Assembly: GCF_014637085.1 (NCBI RefSeq)
Contig: NZ_BMEU01000017.1
Span: forward strand, 33,406 to 97,405
Source: Comamonas phosphati
GTDB lineage: Bacteria > Pseudomonadota > Gammaproteobacteria > Burkholderiales > Burkholderiaceae_C
DNA: 64,000 nt
Direction: 5' to 3'
Under the pieces are notes generated by a model. It saw only the letters and a list, made by a program, of their open reading frames with translations, did not search any database and was not told where the DNA came from. Shown here piece after piece: positions 1-8,066 of the stretch; position 1 is the stretch's first letter; every line of letters begins with the position of its first letter. Made by a program: the position numbers and the translations under genes.

Positions 1-1721
1 AGGCCCAGGGCCGTCTGGATCGCCTCGGTGCTCTGCTGGCCGGACAGCAACCGGTCGGAGAATTCCGTGGCCGTCTGATAGTCCCCCGACATATTGGGGT
101 AGCTCAGGGCGAGCTGGGCCGGCATCTCGAGATCGTTGCCCAGCGTGATCGCCAGCGGCTCGTCATCGCCGCCGCTGCCTGCGGCCATGCCCAGGTCGGC
201 AAACGGGATGGCGGCCGCGGGGGCCACGGTGCGCCGGCGGATGCGGATCTGCTCGTCGGCGCTGACCTCCAGAAAGAAGGCCTGCTGCAGCACCTCCAGC
301 ACCGACCGCGTGCTGGACACCTGGCCCACGGCCAGCGCATGCACCCCGAGGCCTGTCAACTCGGCGGCCAGGGCGTAGTCCGCATCCGCGTACCCGCAGC
401 GCCGCATCAGGTACTGCACGGCCGAGCCCAGCGTGGGCAGCGGCATGTCTTGCGCTGTGCGCGGGATGCACTGCAGGCGGATGTAGGCATTGGGGTTGCT
501 GCGATTGCCGCTCGGATTGCCCGGGTCCATCGGATACTGGTTCCCGCTGCTGGCTTGCATATTGCGTGCCCGCACCGAGCGGATGGAGCGCGCATCGCAC
601 GCGAAGGTAAAACTGGGGTTGGCATCCCCAAGCGGATCGCGCGTGAAGCGCAGCAAGCCAGGCTCGAAGCTGATGACGCCGCTCGTCCTGGCCACGACGG
701 TGTCGTCAATGGGTTCGGCCTTCACCAAGGTGCCATAGCTGCTGCCGTAATAGACCCGGTGGGTCCATTGATAGCCCGCCAGATAGCCCGGACTGCTGAT
801 GATCGCAACGATGTTGCCCGCGCCATCCAGGAATTCGAAATTGAAGGCGCACACGTCATCGACGTAGTAGTTATTGCTCGCGGACAGCCGGTAGCCGGCA
901 TCGACATCGATGGGCACGGTGTACGGGCCTGCAATCACCCCGGTGTCGCCTCGGCCAGGCGTGGCCGTGTAGCGCAGGAAGCGCATCATCCCGGTGTCGT
1001 GGAACTCGGAGAAATAGGAGGCCCAGGTGGGCTGCGTCGTCTCGTTGGAGTCCCAACGCAGGTTGACATCGGTATCGACGCGGGTGGCCACGACCGATAC
1101 CAGCACGCTCTCGCGCGGATCTGCGCCCACGCCGATCTCGAACGTGAGGTTGGGGATGCTGCCGCCATTGCCCAGCTGCAGGCCCTGGATCAGCACCGTG
1201 CCCATGCCGCGATAGGCGGGCGCATTGCCCAGGCCCACGGCGGCCTCGTACGTCGGGTCCGGCAACTGGTCAGCCGCGCCGGTATAGACGCGCATGTCGG
1301 TCCAGGCGCCCGATTGGGCCGCGCCGTTGGCATACACCAGCTCGCCGTTGCTCCAGATTCGGCCGATGCCGGGGATCTGGTTCTCGCTGATCAGGATCAG
1401 CAGATCAACGTCATAGGTGTAGCTGGTGTACGTGGGGCCGCCGCCCTTGCCCTGTTCTTCCTCTTTTGCCGTCTCGCGGCGCTCGCTGGCCCAGATGATC
1501 TGACCGGCCAGGCGCGGGCTGCCTACGACCCAGGGGATGGTGGCGCCGTACTCGGTGCCGGTGACCTTGAGGTCGTTCAGGCGCGGGCCAAAAGACTTCG
1601 GGCCGGGCGTGACGGCTGCGCCGATCATGGATCCGGCCATCCACCCGTAGGATGCTCCGGCCGGACCGCCAATCCAGAACCCGACGACCGCGCCAGCGGC
1701 AGAAAGAGCAAGTTGTGCCAT
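1..1721 (-). CDS. Phage tail tip protein, partial (3' end beyond the window)
   Basis: The frame is open without a stop from the ATG at 1721 to the window edge, so at least 573 residues are present and the C-terminus is missing. The N-terminus is a glycine/alanine-rich hydrophobic stretch (about residues 3-40, with GGPAG and GSMIGAA). It leads into a region typical of the large tail-tip or hub proteins of siphoviruses and gene transfer agents (WVVGSPRLAGQIIW, then a YTYDVDLLI segment). It is the last gene seen in the leftward late operon, after the NlpC/P60 and DUF2163 genes, which is the usual place for this protein. Its ATG overlaps the NlpC stop by one base (TGATG). It probably forms the baseplate hub that carries receptor-binding parts; the family call rests on order and N-terminal pattern. 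Confidence 0.8.
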   Translation of the reverse strand, partial: MAQLALSAAGAVVGFWIGGPAGASYGWMAGSMIGAAVTPGPKSFGPRLNDLKVTGTEYGATIPWVVGSPRLAGQIIWASERRETAKEEEQGKGGGPTYTSYTYDVDLLILISENQIPGIGRIWSNGELVYANGAAQSGAWTDMRVYTGAADQLPDPTYEAAVGLGNAPAYRGMGTVLIQGLQLGNGGSIPNLTFEIGVGADPRESVLVSVVATRVDTDVNLRWDSNETTQPTWASYFSEFHDTGMMRFLRYTATPGRGDTGVIAGPYTVPIDVDAGYRLSASNNYYVDDVCAFNFEFLDGAGNIVAIISSPGYLAGYQWTHRVYYGSSYGTLVKAEPIDDTVVARTSGVISFEPGLLRFTRDPLGDANPSFTFACDARSIRSVRARNMQASSGNQYPMDPGNPSGNRSNPNAYIRLQCIPRTAQDMPLPTLGSAVQYLMRRCGYADADYALAAELTGLGVHALAVGQVSSTRSVLEVLQQAFFLEVSADEQIRIRRRTVAPAAAIPFADLGMAAGSGGDDEPLAITLGNDLEMPAQLALSYPNMSGDYQTATEFSDRLLSGQQSTEAIQTALG

Positions 1722-2143
1722 CAGTCAAGCTCCGGGAAACGGTAGGCCGCCACAAAGCGCATGGCCTTGGTAAACAGCAAGCGGGTCTCCAGCACGCGCC
1801 CATGGGCGCCGCTGGCGTGGATGATGGAAAGGCCGCCATGCAGGTAGTCGCCCACGATGCCGACGTGCTGGGGATGAGAATCAAAGGCCACGAGCACCAC
1901 GTCGCCGGGCGCCATGTCAGCCTGAGCTATGGGCACCAAGCGCTCCTGCAAGTGGTGCACCAGCTGCCTGCCGTCAGGCACGCGGCCGTAGCCGCCCACG
2001 TCCCAATCGGGCGCCACGGCGCCGACTTCGCGGGCCACGCCGATGACCAGGCCCACGCAGTCCACGCCCACGCCCTCAAGCCGGGCCTGGTGGTGGAATG
2101 GCGTGCCAACCCAGCGGCGGGCAATGTTCACGATATGGTTCAT
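1721..2143 (-). CDS. Phage tail NlpC/P60 family peptidase
   Basis: A 140-residue protein starting MNHIVNIARRW. It has the NlpC/P60 fold signature: a cysteine in GVDCVGLV (about residue 29), then a histidine in the HPQHVGIV segment (about residue 94). Members cleave peptide bonds of peptidoglycan stem peptides. In tails of this kind (lambda K-like, gene transfer agent gp14-like) they sit near the tip and help open the cell wall during DNA entry. The ATG at 2143 overlaps the DUF2163 stop in an ATGA arrangement. A longer in-frame upstream extension exists but lies inside DUF2163 and was rejected. Confidence 0.88.
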   Translation of the reverse strand: MNHIVNIARRWVGTPFHHQARLEGVGVDCVGLVIGVAREVGAVAPDWDVGGYGRVPDGRQLVHHLQERLVPIAQADMAPGDVVLVAFDSHPQHVGIVGDYLHGGLSIIHASGAHGRVLETRLLFTKAMRFVAAYRFPELD

Positions 2144-3018
2144 GGCGTCCTGGTCAGGTCGTCCGTGGTGGGCCGGTGCGGCTCTCCCCGGAAATTGGGT
2201 ACGTTGCCGAACTTGGCCTTGCAGTCCTCCATGAGGCGCTTGCGGCAGCCGGCAACAGCTGTGAACTGGTCGCCCACGGCCACGGTCATGACCATGGGCA
2301 GCACCAGGGTGATGACGCCGCCGGCGGCGTGGGTACGCACCTTCTGGCTCAGACCCTTGTTGGCGCCGCTCGTGAAGGTGATGACGCCCTCGCCGAAGTA
2401 GTCGGCGGCCTGGGCCAGGCCCGCAGCGGTGAACGTGCGCTTGTCCGCCACGGCGGTGATCGCGCCGGCATGCGTCCACGGCGCCAGGTCAACCCGGCAG
2501 CGTCCGTCGCCCAGGCGGTTGCGGCAGGTCTTGGTGGAGACTTCGCCCACGCTCTGCTGCAGCAACTGCTTGAGGCCGCGCAGCTCCACCTTGATGGTGG
2601 CCGCGCCCAGCGTGATCTCGCCCACGGTGCCGCGATGCAGGGTCTCCACGTCGTTGGCGATAGTCGGTGCGGGGACGTCCCAGCGGTAGCGGAAGATGCG
2701 CCACTGCGCGTTGCGCCAGACACCGGCCAGGACTTCATCGCGCTGGAACAGCGAACCGTCGTCCAGCGTGGTCAGCTCCATGTTGTCGACGGCAAAGCCG
2801 CTGGTGCTGACCAGGTTGCTGGCCGTGAGGCCCTGCTTCGCGTCGAAGGTGAGCGCGCTGCTGGCATAGCCCCAGGGCGTCACATCGAGCACGAACGGGC
2901 GGTCGTTGCTCGTGAACCCGAAGAGCTGGCCGTCTGTGCGCTGAATGACCAAGGCATGCGAGACCGAGGTGCCGCCGCTGTCGTAGTGGGCCTGCAGGGC
3001 CGCGGGGATAGTCTTCAT
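2140..3018 (-). CDS. Phage tail protein, DUF2163 family
   Basis: A 292-residue protein beginning MKTIPAALQAHY. It matches the DUF2163/BR0599 family of tail distal proteins by its N-terminal TSVSHALVIQRTDG pattern and its C-terminal cysteine cluster (CRNRLGDGRCRVD, then GCRKRLMEDCKAKF and GNVPNFRGEP). Such C-terminal cysteines are typical of the family and of gene transfer agent gp13-type hub proteins. It lies between DUF2460 and the NlpC/P60 peptidase, the usual order, with four-base overlaps on both sides, so translation is probably coupled. It is likely a structural component of the tail tip. Confidence 0.85.
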   Translation of the reverse strand: MKTIPAALQAHYDSGGTSVSHALVIQRTDGQLFGFTSNDRPFVLDVTPWGYASSALTFDAKQGLTASNLVSTSGFAVDNMELTTLDDGSLFQRDEVLAGVWRNAQWRIFRYRWDVPAPTIANDVETLHRGTVGEITLGAATIKVELRGLKQLLQQSVGEVSTKTCRNRLGDGRCRVDLAPWTHAGAITAVADKRTFTAAGLAQAADYFGEGVITFTSGANKGLSQKVRTHAAGGVITLVLPMVMTVAVGDQFTAVAGCRKRLMEDCKAKFGNVPNFRGEPHRPTTDDLTRTP

Positions 3019-3620
3019 AAACGAACCTCCTCGAGCTGGATGCCTGCCCATTCGGTGATCAGCTTCGGCCCGCCCAGCACCTTCCACATGGCGGCCGGGT
3101 CCTTGAACGCCACCGGCACATGGAACATGCCTTCCCAGGCATAGGTATCGCCACCAGCATGGCCGGTGACCGTGGCCTTGCCCGTGGTGGTGTCCACGGC
3201 GGCCGTAGCCTGGGACCAGGCACCAGCGCGATTGCGCCAGACCACTACGCCCGCCATGGGCTTGTAGATCGGACGCACAAAGGTGCGAGCGCCGAAGGTG
3301 TAGAGGCGGTTGAGCTGGAACACCGCTCCGGCGATCAGCGTCAGATTGGTGTTCTGGCGCGTGGCCACAAAGTCCGACCAATCCTTGAAGCGGAAGGCAT
3401 CCGCGTCCCCGCCGACGACATAAAAAAAGGCCCGTAGGGCCTCGAAGTCTTCTTGCGTGCGCGGCGGGTGCGCGATGCTGTACTCATGCAGCGGATACGT
3501 CGCCTCACGGTTGGTGATGCGCTGCCCCGCCGTGGCGTAGGCCTTGCTCGTGATAAAGCGCGGCCCGCCCTCGGCGTCCCGGCTGATCTTCGCCGGGAAC
3601 AGCTCTTCGAAAAATGCCAT
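3015..3620 (-). CDS. Phage distal tail protein, DUF2460 family
   Basis: A 201-residue protein starting MAFFEELFPAKIS. The opening FPxxIS segment, the central FEALRAFFYVVGGDADAFRFKDWSD block and the C-terminal EWAGIQLEEVRL are features of DUF2460, the distal tail protein of GTA-like and related siphophage tails. The protein would connect the tail tube to the tip complex. It follows the tape measure gene after three bases and overlaps DUF2163 by four bases. Confidence 0.86.
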   Translation of the reverse strand: MAFFEELFPAKISRDAEGGPRFITSKAYATAGQRITNREATYPLHEYSIAHPPRTQEDFEALRAFFYVVGGDADAFRFKDWSDFVATRQNTNLTLIAGAVFQLNRLYTFGARTFVRPIYKPMAGVVVWRNRAGAWSQATAAVDTTTGKATVTGHAGGDTYAWEGMFHVPVAFKDPAAMWKVLGGPKLITEWAGIQLEEVRL

Positions 3621-3623
3621 GGT

Positions 3624-6551
3624 TTATCCGTTTCTGCTCTGTGCGAGAGCGATCTGCTGGGCCACGGTGCGGCCGAATTGCAGGGCTGTCTCGCGGGTGG
3701 CTCCGGCGGGCATCGGTACGCTCACATAGATGGGCGAGCCACCAACAACCGGCTGGACCCTCGTGGACTGCTGCGGCTGCGCAGACGGAATCGAACCGCG
3801 CAAGGCATCCACGTAGCCACCATCGGCATAGCCGTTTAGCCGGCTCAGCAGGCCCAGGCCGATGCGCCTGGTGCTCTCGGCATTGATGACGTACTCGCCA
3901 CGGTGCACGATGCCCGCAGGTTCATACTTGCCCCCGTCGCCGGTGTAGCCGCCAGTGGCCAGCCCCTTCAACGCGAGGAAGTTGTCCAGGCTGTCACCGG
4001 GCAGCGCGCTGGCGGCCGAAGCCACCGCAGAGCTGCCACCCAACAGGCCAATACCCGCACCGATCAAGCCCATCAATCCGCCACCACCGCCACCAGAACC
4101 GGCTATGCCCATTGCATTGCTGATCTGCTGTTTGATGATGATGCGAGTGATATCGGCAACGATGTTGTTGGCTAGGCCGGTGAACGACAGCTTTCCCGTG
4201 GTGACAAACTTCACCAGCGCATCCTCCATTCCCCTGAAGGCATTGGTGAAGGCATCGGCCGTCTGCTGCGCCACGTTCGCGGCCTGGTCCATGTAGTTCT
4301 GCAGCGCGACACCTGCACCAAGCTCCCACTTGGTCTGCAGCACGTCCAGCTGCTGGTAAGTGCTGCGGTAGATCTCGATTTCCTTGTCCTTCTCCTCCTG
4401 CAGCTGGCTCAGGCGCAGATCAATCTGCTGACGCTGCTCGGGCGCAAGATTCGGCGTGAACATGCGCCGGTCCTCGAGACGGCGGCGCTCGGCCAGGTAG
4501 CGGTCCTCGATGGCCCACTGGCCCTCAGAACGCTGCCTGTCCTTGCTACCCATCCAGGCGGAGCCGAGCGTGCGCGCCTGCTGGCGATCGAGCTGCTCCA
4601 TGAAGCGCTGATGGGTCGCCACCAAGGAATCCAGAGACGCCTTTTGCCGCTGGAGCGCGAGATCTGCTTCCTGATTGACAGCGGCCAGCTTGTTCTGGCC
4701 CTCCATTTCCTTGATCTTCAGCTTGCTCTTGGCCTCAACGAGCTGCTTCTGGACTTCCAGCGCTTCCTTGCCCTTGACCTTCTCCTGCTCCAGGCGGGAG
4801 ATCTGCTCGCGCAAGGCATCCTGCTCGGTGGCGTTTGCCTTTGTGATCAAGGCGCGCTTCTGGTCGTAGTAGTCCTGCTCGGACATCAGCCCGGCCTGGC
4901 GGCGCAGATCGATGGCGCGCTGCTGCTGATCGATGCTCGCCAGCTCGTCGCGCATGGCACGCTGGATCTCGGTCAGATCAAGGCGCCGCTCGGCCCGAGT
5001 GGTGCTGCCACCACCCTTCTCTTTGTATTTCTCCGTGATGGCAGCGATGCGGTCGCTGATTTCCTTCTCGGAAAACCCGCCTGCAGCGCCCTCATTACGC
5101 GCCTTGGCAATCTCCCTGTCACGCTGCTGAGCCTTGGTCAGGAACTTGTCGCCCTCCTGTATCCAGGCGGTGCGCACTTTCTCGCGGGCCTGGGCTGCAG
5201 CGTCGCCCGCCGCTTTTGCGGAAGCAGCATCCGCCTGGCCCTGCAGCTCGACAAGATGCGCTTGCGCCGCGCTCAATGCGGCGCCGCTGTTGTTGCGGCC
5301 GCTGCCAAAGCGTGCCACATAGTCGTCATGCCGTTTCTGCAGATCGGCCACGACCTGCACCTGCTTTTGCAACTGCTCTTCGACCGTGGAGCCACGGCCA
5401 ATGCCCTGCATCTTGTCCCAGGCCCATTTCGCAGCATTGCCGAGCCCATTCCAGGCACGCTCGAGCAGGCCGATATTCCCCTGCAGTTGACTGGTGCGGT
5501 TCAGGATCGCATCTGCCCATGCCTCCTGAGCCACCTTGGCCGCTTCAGCGGTACGCCCTTGGTCCTGCAGCGCCTTGATCTGGGCAAAGATCTCGGAGGT
5601 CAGATAGCGGTGCTGCTCGGTCAGCTTCAAGGAAGCCTCTACCGGCGACTTGCCCAGCTCCTCAAAATCCTTGACCGTCTGCTTGAGCGGAACACCCACC
5701 TTCTCGAACCGCAGGGCGGCTTCGGCGGCCTTGGCGATGGTTTCACCGGTCACCTGGCCGGTGGCCGTGATCTGGGCCAGAGCCTCGGCCGCGCCGGACT
5801 GCGTGATGCCCTTCTGAGACCCCAGCTTCTCTGCCATCAAGGCCAATTGGCCTGCCGTCACGCCGGCGGCATTGCCGGTCATGATGAGAGATTTGGTGTA
5901 CTCCTCAGCCTCCCGGCTGCCCTGCAGGTAAGCCACAGCAAGAACGCCAGCGGCTGCGGCCGCCACCGTGAACGGGTTGACCAAGCCCAGCACATAGCCG
6001 CCCAAGGCCTTGGCGGCCTCGCCTACGCCGCCAAACATATCCTTGATCTGGCCGCCCTGCTGCAGCAGAACGGTCATGGGGTTCTGGCCACCCTGCAGGG
6101 ACGTCACGATGTCCGTAAATTGCGCGGGCACGCCACGCATGGCAGCCGCCCGCTGCCCATCGCTGATGCCGGATGTCTGGCGCAATGCCTTCTGCGCGGC
6201 CTCGGCCTGGCGTAGTTGTTCGATATAGGGCTTGAGCACATCCCCCGAGATGCCGCGCTGCTTGGCCAGCATCTCGTAGTAGTCGGCGCCCGCCTTGCCG
6301 CCGGACTGCAGTGCCACGGTGGCGCGCTCGATGCTGCCGATCATGCTTTTCTCGGCACGCGACATAGCAGCCGAGGATTTGGCGGGCGCATCCTCCAGAG
6401 GCTTGAGGCCGCTAGCGGCTTTCTGCCCAGCGGCCTCTACGCCAGCAGCCATGCCCTTGGCGGCGGCAACAGCATCGGCAGCGCCTTCGCGCACACCCGA
6501 AGCATCCATGGATGCCTCGATCTGGACTTTGCGGCGGTCGGTATCGCTCAT
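3624..6551 (-). CDS. Phage tail tape measure protein, lambda H type
   Basis: A 975-residue protein, the longest in the late region. Its length sets tail length. The sequence is rich in charged, heptad-like coiled coil (roughly residues 400-720, many EQ/KQ/RR runs). It has an alanine-rich hydrophobic segment near residues 190-210 (NPFTVAAAAAGVLAV) and a glycine-rich hydrophobic stretch near residues 850-880 that could insert in the host membrane. The N-terminus with VQIEASMDASGVREG resembles the lambda family of tape measure proteins. It follows the two tail assembly chaperone frames and precedes DUF2460, which fits. Its ATG overlaps the stop of the second chaperone frame. Confidence 0.93.
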   Translation of the reverse strand: MSDTDRRKVQIEASMDASGVREGAADAVAAAKGMAAGVEAAGQKAASGLKPLEDAPAKSSAAMSRAEKSMIGSIERATVALQSGGKAGADYYEMLAKQRGISGDVLKPYIEQLRQAEAAQKALRQTSGISDGQRAAAMRGVPAQFTDIVTSLQGGQNPMTVLLQQGGQIKDMFGGVGEAAKALGGYVLGLVNPFTVAAAAAGVLAVAYLQGSREAEEYTKSLIMTGNAAGVTAGQLALMAEKLGSQKGITQSGAAEALAQITATGQVTGETIAKAAEAALRFEKVGVPLKQTVKDFEELGKSPVEASLKLTEQHRYLTSEIFAQIKALQDQGRTAEAAKVAQEAWADAILNRTSQLQGNIGLLERAWNGLGNAAKWAWDKMQGIGRGSTVEEQLQKQVQVVADLQKRHDDYVARFGSGRNNSGAALSAAQAHLVELQGQADAASAKAAGDAAAQAREKVRTAWIQEGDKFLTKAQQRDREIAKARNEGAAGGFSEKEISDRIAAITEKYKEKGGGSTTRAERRLDLTEIQRAMRDELASIDQQQRAIDLRRQAGLMSEQDYYDQKRALITKANATEQDALREQISRLEQEKVKGKEALEVQKQLVEAKSKLKIKEMEGQNKLAAVNQEADLALQRQKASLDSLVATHQRFMEQLDRQQARTLGSAWMGSKDRQRSEGQWAIEDRYLAERRRLEDRRMFTPNLAPEQRQQIDLRLSQLQEEKDKEIEIYRSTYQQLDVLQTKWELGAGVALQNYMDQAANVAQQTADAFTNAFRGMEDALVKFVTTGKLSFTGLANNIVADITRIIIKQQISNAMGIAGSGGGGGGLMGLIGAGIGLLGGSSAVASAASALPGDSLDNFLALKGLATGGYTGDGGKYEPAGIVHRGEYVINAESTRRIGLGLLSRLNGYADGGYVDALRGSIPSAQPQQSTRVQPVVGGSPIYVSVPMPAGATRETALQFGRTVAQQIALAQSRNG

Positions 6552-6895
6552 TTTTCAGTCTCGGCGTAGATTTCTTGAAGCGCGGCGGACTCCATGACGC
6601 GCACCTCGGCACGCAGCCGGTCATGCTCTTCATGGGGGATTTCACGGGCGCGGAGTTCGTCGGCCAGGACGGAGTAATCCAGCCCCACTACGCCGCCTGC
6701 GCCAACGCGCCACTGCGTCTGCAGGGCGTCGAAAAGGCTCCAGGCCGTCCAGTTCTCGGGCCAGATCTCGACGTTGAACATTTCCGCGTAGAGGTTTGCA
6801 GGCAGCCCCCAACCCTGGAGATAGCCAGAGTCAGGGAGCTGCGTGTACCGCGCCCGCGCCGCCGCAATCAGTTTCCCAAGCGGCCCTCGATGCAA
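6548..6895 (-). CDS. Tail assembly chaperone, downstream frame (lambda T-like, made by -1 frameshift)
   Basis: This frame has no convincing start of its own: the first start-like codon is TTG at 6895, inside the upstream chaperone gene, with no good ribosome binding site. It is best read as the C-terminal extension of a G-T type fusion. Ribosomes slipping back one base on GGGAAAC (6877 to 6871) would leave the upstream frame just before its TGA and continue with Leu-Ile-Ala-Ala here. The result would be a fusion of about 238 residues, 131 from the first frame and 107 from this one. The sequence (GYLQGWGLPANLYAEMFNVE) resembles the DUF1799 family commonly found at this place. In lambda the GT fusion recruits tail tube subunits to the tape measure protein. 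Confidence 0.82.
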   Translation of the reverse strand: MHRGPLGKLIAAARARYTQLPDSGYLQGWGLPANLYAEMFNVEIWPENWTAWSLFDALQTQWRVGAGGVVGLDYSVLADELRAREIPHEEHDRLRAEVRVMESAALQEIYAETEK

Positions 6896-7263
6896 AGCTG
6901 GCGGTAGGTGTCCATGACGGCCTGCACCGCACTGGGCATCTCGCGCGCCAGCTGAATGCAGGCCTGCAGGGTGAACGGCACATCCAGCCCCCAGTCCTGC
7001 AGGCAGCCGTGGATGTACTGGCCGTTGAGCTGTACCACGCCACGCTGCTGCTGACTGGAAGCATTGGCCGCAGTGCCATCGAAGGCCGGAGCCTCGGTAG
7101 CAAAGATGCCGTCGAGGAACTCACCAAACTCCACGCGGTCGCGGTAGCGGTAAGTCACCGGCAGCAGGCCCACAGTGCCGTCAGGCATGGGGAGCTTCAG
7201 CGTGTGGACGATGCCGTCAGGGCGCTTGCCCAGCACAATCTGGCGTGCAATCTGCTCGCTCAT
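6868..7263 (-). CDS. Phage tail assembly chaperone (lambda G-like)
   Basis: A 131-residue protein starting MSEQIARQIVLGKRPDG, placed between the tail tube and tape measure genes, where siphophages keep their tail assembly chaperone. The family coats the tape measure protein before tube polymerisation. Its last codons are Gly-Asn followed by TGA, and these two codons lie on the slippery heptamer GGGAAAC, so a fraction of ribosomes should bypass the stop and make the longer form. The ATG at 7263 is three bases from the tail tube stop. Confidence 0.85.
   Translation of the reverse strand: MSEQIARQIVLGKRPDGIVHTLKLPMPDGTVGLLPVTYRYRDRVEFGEFLDGIFATEAPAFDGTAANASSQQQRGVVQLNGQYIHGCLQDWGLDVPFTLQACIQLAREMPSAVQAVMDTYRQLCIEGRLGN
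6871..6877 (-). promoter_or_regulatory. Programmed -1 ribosomal frameshift site, GGGAAAC
   Basis: On the minus strand the zero frame reads G GGA AAC and is followed directly by TGA. This is the X XXY YYZ layout needed for tandem slippage. The -1 frame then reads GGG AAA CTG and runs open into the 6548-6895 frame. Lambda uses GGGAAAG at the G/T junction. Placement between tail tube and tape measure genes supports the reading. Confidence 0.85.
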
Positions 7264-7265
7264 GA

Positions 7266-7916
7266 TCAGGCCGCCTTACCCAGGTTGGTGGGAGCGCCGC
7301 GCAGCAGCACCGTGGACTTGGTGGCCTGCTCCGTGCCCTTCTCGGTGCCCGGCACGTCGTCGTAGAACAGCTCGCCAACGTAGTAGCTGGTGGAGCCATC
7401 CCGGAACTGCAGGCGGTGCACCGTCTCCATTTCATTGGCGGCATTCAGGGCAGCACGGGCGGCGCCGTCTTCCTTCCAGCTGATGGTGTATTCGAGGCGG
7501 CGGGCATTGCGGCCGCGGCTGAATTCCTGGTCGTCCTCGTCCAGGTACTCGGAGGTGCCGGTTTTCACATCGCCGCCCGTGAGGCCGAAGGACGGCACAT
7601 AGGGCAGGCGCTGCCAGTCCTCAGCAACCAGCTTGATCAAGGATGCCTTGCCACCCGGAGAGAATTTCTCGAGGTTGCTGGTGTCTACCCCATCCAGGGT
7701 GACAGCCAACGCCGTGGCGACCTTGACACGTGCGACACGCCCCATCAGCTTTGGGTAGTCATCGCTGTCGATCACCACGATATCGCCCACCTCCAACGCG
7801 TTGTCTGCCGTTACCACCGCGTTCTGGGCGTTGGATACAAGCCCCGTGACCGTCACGGTCAGGGCTGCGGTGTAGAGGGAGAGTTTTGCCCCGTCGGGCA
7901 GAGGTACTTTGCGCAT
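7266..7916 (-). CDS. Phage major tail tube protein
   Basis: A 216-residue protein starting MRKVPLPDGAKLSLY. It carries an N-terminal domain with many beta-type valine/threonine alternations and a C-terminal part with RNARRLEYTISWKEDGAAR and a TSYYVGELFYDD segment, as in siphophage tail tube proteins. It lies immediately before the chaperone frames and after the head-tail joining module. It would polymerise around the tape measure protein. Expression must read through two terminators at 7936-8013, which fits an antiterminated late transcript. Confidence 0.85.
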   Translation of the reverse strand: MRKVPLPDGAKLSLYTAALTVTVTGLVSNAQNAVVTADNALEVGDIVVIDSDDYPKLMGRVARVKVATALAVTLDGVDTSNLEKFSPGGKASLIKLVAEDWQRLPYVPSFGLTGGDVKTGTSEYLDEDDQEFSRGRNARRLEYTISWKEDGAARAALNAANEMETVHRLQFRDGSTSYYVGELFYDDVPGTEKGTEQATKSTVLLRGAPTNLGKAA

Positions 7917-7935
7917 GGTTTATGCCCCTTTCAGG

Positions 7936-7971
7936 CAAAGAAAAACCCGCCAAGGTTTCCGATGGCGGGTT
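7936..7971 (-). terminator. Intrinsic terminator inside the late operon
   Basis: On the minus strand an 8-bp perfect stem, AACCCGCC/GGCGGGTT, with a 12-base loop is followed by a T-rich run (TTTCTTT). It lies between the exported-protein gene and the tail tube gene. Confidence 0.75.
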
Positions 7972-7987
7972 GTGTGGCTCTCTCGAG

Positions 7988-8013
7988 CAAAAAGAAACCG
8001 CCCGAAGGCGGCT
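7988..8013 (-). terminator. Second intrinsic terminator behind the moron-like gene
   Basis: On the minus strand the stem CCGCC-TTCG-GGCGG, with a stable TTCG tetraloop, is followed by TTTCTTTTT. With the hairpin at 7936-7971 it forms a tandem terminator that would confine a transcript started at the 8067-8909 gene. Confidence 0.75.
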
Positions 8014-8066
8014 AACTAAAAACAACTGTCAGATGACGAAGCATGATGCTGACCGAGACACTCACT

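Noticed and set aside
339-1745. A 468-codon plus-strand frame at the left edge
   Set aside because: The opposite strand holds an uninterrupted tail tip protein that runs off the window and fits the operon; the plus frame is its shadow.
4611-6215. A 534-codon plus-strand frame
   Set aside because: It mirrors the tape measure gene; leucine-rich shadow composition and no start signal.
6548-6895. The second chaperone frame as an independent gene from the TTG at 6895
   Set aside because: No ribosome binding site, start buried in the upstream gene, and a perfect slippery heptamer in phase explain it better.
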